Shown: piece after piece, positions 5,255-9,148 of the stretch
Layout: every line of letters begins with the position of its first letter
How positions within the stretch are numbered: position 1 is the first letter of the stretch
Assembly: GCA_014377155.1 (NCBI GenBank)
Contig: JACMQD010000509.1
Span: 1-9,148, forward strand
Origin: Herminiimonas sp.
Lineage (GTDB): Bacteria > Pseudomonadota > Gammaproteobacteria > Burkholderiales > Burkholderiaceae
Direction of reading: 5' to 3'
DNA length: 9,148 nucleotides
The notes under the pieces: model-generated
What the model was told of the DNA's origin: nothing
What the model saw: only the letters and a program-made list of their open reading frames with translations
Databases searched by the model: none
Program-made: the position numbers and the translations under genes

Positions 5255-5929
5255 ATGACAACCATCTCCGATAACACCGTATCACCGACCCTGCTGTCGA
5301 CCATGAACGCCACCAAGGCCAAGGGCGCGAACTCGACCGACGAAGCGCAGAACCGCTTCATGACGCTGCTGGTGACGCAAATGAAGAATCAGGACCCGCT
5401 CAATCCGATGGATAACGCGCAGGTCACCAGTCAGCTGGCGCAGCTCTCCACCGTGACCGGGATCGACAAGCTCAATACCACGCTCGAAGCGCTGCAAGGC
5501 AATTACCAGTCGAGCCAGTCGGTAGCGGCCACCGGCATGATCGGCCATGGCGTGCTGGTGCCAGGATCGAGCCTGTCGCTGTCTGCCGGCAAGAGCATCT
5601 TCGGCGTCGAACTGGCCGAAGCCGCCGACAGTGTCGAAATCACGATCCGCGACGCGGCCGGTAAAGCGGTGCAGACGCTGGACCTCGGTGGACAGGCGGC
5701 CGGTTCGGTACCGCTGGCGTGGGATGGCACGACCGATGCCGGCACGCATGCGCCGGATGGCCGCTATACCTTCGATGTCACCGCCAAACGCGGGGACGCC
5801 AAGATGACGGCGCTGACGTCGCTGTCGTTCGGCGAGGTCAAAAGCGTGTCCACCGGCAGCGGCGGCGTCAAGCTCAATCTGCCGAACATGAACCCCGTTA
5901 AGCTGGCCGACGTCCGCCAGATTCTGTAA
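5255..5929 (+). CDS. flgD: Flagellar hook capping/scaffold protein FlgD
   Basis: FlgD forms the temporary cap on the growing rod and hook under which FlgE subunits polymerise, and is replaced by FlgK later. The 224-residue product has the N-terminal export and cap motif FMTLLVTQMKNQDPLNPMDN (35-54), followed by QLAQLSTVTGI. A beta-rich C-terminal part has the FlgD Ig-like signature WDGTTDAGTHAPDGRYTF (156-173). It ends with a return to the Tudor-like strand region (KSVSTGSGGVKLNLPN). The start ATG is preceded by AAGGAAAG (5243-5250) that overlaps the flgC stop. Placement directly before flgE fits its role. Confidence 0.95.
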   Translation: MTTISDNTVSPTLLSTMNATKAKGANSTDEAQNRFMTLLVTQMKNQDPLNPMDNAQVTSQLAQLSTVTGIDKLNTTLEALQGNYQSSQSVAATGMIGHGVLVPGSSLSLSAGKSIFGVELAEAADSVEITIRDAAGKAVQTLDLGGQAAGSVPLAWDGTTDAGTHAPDGRYTFDVTAKRGDAKMTALTSLSFGEVKSVSTGSGGVKLNLPNMNPVKLADVRQIL

Positions 5930-5962
5930 CCAATCCCGATCGACGAAAAAAAGGAGAACAAC

Positions 5963-7198
5963 ATGGGTTTTCAACAAGGTCTCAGCGGGCTCAAGGCTGC
6001 CTCTAAAAGTCTTGAAGCCATCGGCAATAACGTCGCCAACGCGCAAACCGTCGGTTTCAAGTCGTCGCAGGCGCAGTTTGCCGACGTGTACGCGAGCTCG
6101 CTCAACGGCTCCGGCAGCTCGACCACCGGTATCGGCGTCAAGGTAGCGGATATCGCGCAACAGTTCACGCAGGGTAATGTGACCGCATCGAACAGTCCGC
6201 TCGACCTGGCTATCAACGGCAACGGTTTTTTCAGGATGAGTAACAATGGTACCGTCACCTACGGCCGCAACGGCCAGTTCAAGCTCGATGAGAACGGCTT
6301 CATCAGCAATGCCGGCGGTGCCCACCTGACCGGCTATGCAGTCGACGCCAACGGCGTACTGTCCACCGGGGCGCCGGCCGATCTGCGTATCGTCACCACC
6401 GATCTGAGTCCGAAGGCGACCACCAGCGTCAAGGCCGGCTTGAATCTCGATTCGCGCATCACTGCGCCGGTTGCACCGCTCACTCGTCCGACATTTAGTG
6501 TTTCCGATCCGACCAGCTATGACAATGCCACGTCGGTGTCGGTATTCGACAGCCTCGGCAATGCCCATGTGCTGCAAACTTTTTTCGTGAAATCGGCGAC
6601 GGCCGGAACGTGGGATATCTACGCCGCCAGCGATGGCGTGGCGATCGGGACTGCGCCGGTCGGCCAGCTGGCGTTTTCCAGTGGCGGCGTGCTGACGACG
6701 CCAATGCCTTTGACGCCGCCGGTCTCGATCGTGCTCACCAACGGCGCCACCACGCCGCTCAAAATTCCGCTCGATTTCACGGGGACGACCCAGTTCGGCG
6801 CCAATTTCAGTGTCAACAAACTGGCGCAGGATGGCTTTACATCCGGTCGCCTGTCGGGATTCAACATCGGCGCCGACGGTACTCTTGTCGGTCGTTACAC
6901 GAATGGCGAATCGTCGACACTGGGCCAGGTCGTGCTCGCCAGTTTTGCCAATCCGAACGGTTTGCAGCCACTTGGCGGCAACGCCTGGGCAGAATCGTCC
7001 ACGTCGGGCCAGCCGCTGGTCAACCGTCCGGGCTCTGGCAGTCTGGGTGTGCTGCAATCATCGGCGGTCGAGGATTCCAATGTCGACCTGACAGCAGAAC
7101 TGGTCAATATGATCACTGCACAACGCTATTACCAGGCGAACTCGCAGACCATCAAAACCGAAGACCAGGTGCTGCAAACCCTGATCAACCTGCGCTAA
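5963..7198 (+). CDS. flgE: Flagellar hook protein FlgE
   Basis: FlgE polymerises into the hook, the flexible universal joint outside the cell. At 411 residues it is close to the usual length for enterobacterial-type hooks. N-terminal D0 features are MGFQQGLSGLKAASKSLEAI and NNVANAQTVGFK (22-33). The central part has typical domain motifs (GNGFFRMSNNGTVTYGRNGQF; VFDSLGNAHVLQTFFVK). The C-terminal segment, with SNVDLTAELVNMITAQRYYQ near 372-391, is the conserved partner helix. Ribosome-binding site AAGGAG is at 5951-5956. The middle (about 130-330) is the variable surface-exposed domain. flgF follows after 30 bases. Confidence 0.96.
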   Translation: MGFQQGLSGLKAASKSLEAIGNNVANAQTVGFKSSQAQFADVYASSLNGSGSSTTGIGVKVADIAQQFTQGNVTASNSPLDLAINGNGFFRMSNNGTVTYGRNGQFKLDENGFISNAGGAHLTGYAVDANGVLSTGAPADLRIVTTDLSPKATTSVKAGLNLDSRITAPVAPLTRPTFSVSDPTSYDNATSVSVFDSLGNAHVLQTFFVKSATAGTWDIYAASDGVAIGTAPVGQLAFSSGGVLTTPMPLTPPVSIVLTNGATTPLKIPLDFTGTTQFGANFSVNKLAQDGFTSGRLSGFNIGADGTLVGRYTNGESSTLGQVVLASFANPNGLQPLGGNAWAESSTSGQPLVNRPGSGSLGVLQSSAVEDSNVDLTAELVNMITAQRYYQANSQTIKTEDQVLQTLINLR

Positions 7199-7228
7199 AT
7201 GATCGTCTCGTAATCAGCGGAGAACACT

Positions 7229-7969
7229 ATGGATCGACTCGTCTACACCGCCATGACAGGTGCCAAGCACATCATGGAAAAGCAGGCCAACGTCACACAC
7301 AATCTGGCCAACGTCAGCACCAATGGTTTTCGGGCGCAGGTCGATTCGTTTCGCGCGGTGCCGGTCATCCATGACGGCTTGGCGACGCGCACGTTCGTGG
7401 TCGATTCGACGATCGGCACCGATTTCGGCCAGGGCCCGATGCAGCAGACCGGTCGCAATCTCGATGTAGCGATCCAGGGCAAAGGCTGGATCGCGGTACA
7501 AATGGATGACGGCAGCGAAGCCTACACCCGCAACGGCAGCCTCAAGCTGAGTGAAAACGGCCAGCTGCAAACACGCGCCGGACTGAGCGTGCTGGGAGAT
7601 GGCGGACCGATCGGCATTCCGCCCGATGTCAATATCAGCATCGGTGGCGATGGCACCATCTCGGCGGTCGATGCCGGCAGCAAGCCGGGGCAAGGGACTG
7701 TGCTGGGGCGCATCAAGCTGGTCAATCCCGCCGAAGAAACACTGGTGCGCGGTGACGACGGCATGTTCCGCGTCAAGGACGGCAATGCCGCTGATGCCGA
7801 TGCGACCGTCCGCGTGGTCGGCGGTTCGCTCGAAGGGAGCAATGTCAGTGTGGTCGACTCGATGGTGAATATGATCAGTCTGGCGCGGCAGTTCGAAATG
7901 CACATGAGTTTATTGAAGAATGCCGAGAGCAACGCTGCCAAAGCCAGTCAGATCCTGGCATTGAGCTGA
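7229..7969 (+). CDS. flgF: Flagellar proximal rod protein FlgF
   Basis: FlgF joins the proximal rod to the FlgG distal rod. The 246-residue length is normal. The N-terminus MDRLVYTAMTGAKHIMEKQA with THNLANVSTNGFRAQ (23-37) is distinctive for FlgF: MDR start and THNLANVST in place of the SNNLAN of FlgG. The flagellar core domain contains DVAIQGKGWIAVQ (about 76-88). The C-terminal helix region starts GSLEGSNVSVVDSMVNMISL (199-218). GGAGA at 7219-7223 is the ribosome-binding site. The 91-base gap before flgG is the largest within the operon. Confidence 0.95.
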   Translation: MDRLVYTAMTGAKHIMEKQANVTHNLANVSTNGFRAQVDSFRAVPVIHDGLATRTFVVDSTIGTDFGQGPMQQTGRNLDVAIQGKGWIAVQMDDGSEAYTRNGSLKLSENGQLQTRAGLSVLGDGGPIGIPPDVNISIGGDGTISAVDAGSKPGQGTVLGRIKLVNPAEETLVRGDDGMFRVKDGNAADADATVRVVGGSLEGSNVSVVDSMVNMISLARQFEMHMSLLKNAESNAAKASQILALS

Positions 7970-8060
7970 TGCCAATGGCAGCACAATCAAGCTGTTCCCG
8001 TGATGCAAGTATCGCTGCACCGGACGCGCCGCAGGCGCACCCTGATATCTGGAGAAAAAA
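7970..8060 (+). other. flgF-flgG intergenic gap with short hairpin
   Basis: This 91-base gap is much longer than other gaps in the operon. It holds a perfect five-base stem GCGCC-GCA-GGCGC at 8026-8038 about 20 bases before the flgG start, and no open frame of note. No T-run follows, so it is not an intrinsic terminator. It may influence flgG mRNA stability or translation. I see no clear internal promoter. Confidence 0.4.
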
Positions 8061-8843
8061 ATGATTCGATCACTATGGATTTCCAAGACCGGCCTGGATG
8101 CACAGCAGACCCAGATGGATGTGATTTCCAATAACCTCGCCAATGTCAGCACGGCGGGTTTCAAGCGCTCGCGCGCCGTGTTCGAAGATCTTCTGTACCA
8201 GACCTTGCGCCAGCCGGGTGCGCAATCATCGCAGCAGACCCAATTGCCGTCGGGCCTGCAACTCGGCACCGGCGTGCGGCCGGTCGCCACCGAGCGCATC
8301 TTCACGCAAGGTAATTTGCAGCAGACCAGTAACGACAAGGACGTCGCGATCCAGGGCGCCGGATTCTTCCAGGTGCTGCTGCCCGATGGCACCACCGCTT
8401 ATACCCGTGACGGCTCGTTCCAGGTCGACAACCAGGGCCAGCTCGTCACCTCGAGCGGCTTCGTCATCCAGCCGGCCATCACGATTCCCGCCGCCGCGCA
8501 AAGCATCACGGTCGGCCGCGACGGTACTGTTTCGATCACGCAGGCCGGCACGACGGCACCGACCCAGGTCGGCGCACTGCAACTGGCGACCTTCATCAAC
8601 CCGGCCGGCCTCGAAAGCAAGGGCGAGAATCTGTACGTCGAAACCGGCGCATCCGGTAACGCCAACGCCAGCACGCCCGGCACCAACGGATCGGGCACGC
8701 TGTCGCAGGGCTATGTCGAGACCTCCAACGTCAACGTCGTGGAAGAACTGGTCAACATGATCCAGACCCAGCGCGCTTACGAAATCAACAGTAAGGCGAT
8801 CACGACATCGGATCAGATGCTGCAACGCCTGACGCAGCTATAA
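8061..8843 (+). CDS. flgG: Flagellar distal rod protein FlgG
   Basis: FlgG builds the distal rod that spans the P and L rings. Its 260 residues equal the length of the Salmonella protein. The N-terminal signature is [20 protein letters not shown] (23-42). Residues 46-63 ([18 protein letters not shown]) are the FlgG-specific insertion that stiffens the rod and distinguishes it from the hook protein. [14 protein letters not shown] (73-86) and [12 protein letters not shown] (94-105) follow, and the C-terminal helix has [20 protein letters not shown] (217-236). Start ATG follows GGAGA at 8051-8055. The gene is intact and is followed 32 bases later by flgH. Confidence 0.97.
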   Translation: MIRSLWISKTGLDAQQTQMDVISNNLANVSTAGFKRSRAVFEDLLYQTLRQPGAQSSQQTQLPSGLQLGTGVRPVATERIFTQGNLQQTSNDKDVAIQGAGFFQVLLPDGTTAYTRDGSFQVDNQGQLVTSSGFVIQPAITIPAAAQSITVGRDGTVSITQAGTTAPTQVGALQLATFINPAGLESKGENLYVETGASGNANASTPGTNGSGTLSQGYVETSNVNVVEELVNMIQTQRAYEINSKAITTSDQMLQRLTQL

Positions 8844-8875
8844 ACGGCTCAGTGATGATGAGTAGGAGCACGCAA

Positions 8876-9148
8876 ATGCAGACGATGTTCACAAGAACCC
8901 TGGCCCTGTTGGCCGCTGCGCTGGCAGGCTGCGCGACGGTACCCGATTCGATCGTGCAGCAGCCGACGACCGCCCGCACGCAATTGCAGATGGCGCGGCC
9001 GCCTGCGTCGAACGGTACGATCTTTCAGGCTGCGAGCTACCGTCCGATGTTCGAAGACCGCCGCGCGCGTATGGTGGGCGATATCCTCACCATCGCCATC
9101 GCCGAAAAAACCAGCGCCACCAAATCATCGGGTGATTCGGCCAGCAAG
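8876..9148 (+). CDS. flgH: Flagellar L-ring lipoprotein FlgH (partial, 3' end outside window)
   Basis: The frame opens at ATG 8876, seven bases after AGGAG (8864-8868), and stays open for 91 codons to the window end. The N-terminus is a lipoprotein signal (MQTMFTRTLALLAAALAGC, lipobox LAGC, Cys19 lipidated). It is followed by the FlgH-type IFQAASYRPMFEDRRARMVGD (49-69) and ILTIAIAEKTSATKSS. FlgH forms the outer-membrane L ring through which the rod passes. An ATG three codons in (8885) is farther from the ribosome-binding site. About 60% of the protein is missing, judged from the usual length near 230 residues. Confidence 0.93.
   Translation, partial: MQTMFTRTLALLAAALAGCATVPDSIVQQPTTARTQLQMARPPASNGTIFQAASYRPMFEDRRARMVGDILTIAIAEKTSATKSSGDSASK

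Noticed and set aside
5282..7057. 591-codon open frame on the minus strand opposite flgD and flgE
   Set aside because: It is antisense to two well-recognised genes, its product is Arg/Gly/His-rich with no family features, and such frames arise from GC-rich codon usage on the other strand.
7214..7903. 229-codon minus-strand frame opposite flgF
   Set aside because: It is a composition-driven shadow of flgF; no start signal or recognisable motif.
1..9148. CRISPR arrays, tRNA or rRNA genes, insertion sequences, phage or defence genes
   Set aside because: I found no regularly spaced repeats, no tRNA-like cloverleaf, no transposase or integrase features, and no terminal inverted repeats. The window does not show an undescribed multi-gene system.

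Overview
The window reads as chromosomal DNA of a motile betaproteobacterium. A Burkholderiales member, perhaps Oxalobacteraceae, is my best guess from the layout (flgN-flgM-flgA divergent from flgBCDEFGH) and from the look of the proteins; this is inference, not a database result. The right two thirds (about 2638-9148) is an intact flagellar rod and hook cluster of GC-rich, tightly packed genes. The left part (1-2637) is visibly more AT-rich and looser, and it encodes envelope or accessory functions.

Left part, all genes on the minus strand: the N-terminal part of a GNAT acetyltransferase running off the window edge (1-304); a lipoprotein with an HExxH zinc-peptidase-like motif (475-1254); a second lipoprotein of unknown function (1343-1924); then about 700 bases (1925-2637) with no convincing gene but several short inverted and direct repeats.

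Flagellar part: flgA (P-ring chaperone), flgM (anti-sigma-28) and flgN (FlgK/FlgL chaperone) are on the minus strand. flgB, flgC, flgF and flgG (rod), flgD (hook cap), flgE (hook) and the start of flgH (L-ring lipoprotein, cut by the window end) are on the plus strand. Together they encode the axial structure from proximal rod to hook, the start of the outer-membrane bushing, and the sigma-28 checkpoint that switches on late genes when the hook is finished.

The most informative non-coding signals are two sigma-28 (FliA) promoters on the minus strand. One upstream of flgA has a full match to the -10 consensus; one in the flgA-flgM gap matches 6 of 8 positions. In the 180-base flgA/flgB divergent region there is also an FNR/CRP-type palindrome placed about 42 bases before a possible flgB start site. 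I see no undescribed multi-gene system. The points worth checking are the regulatory arrangement, the two lipoproteins, and the repeat-bearing intergenic region.
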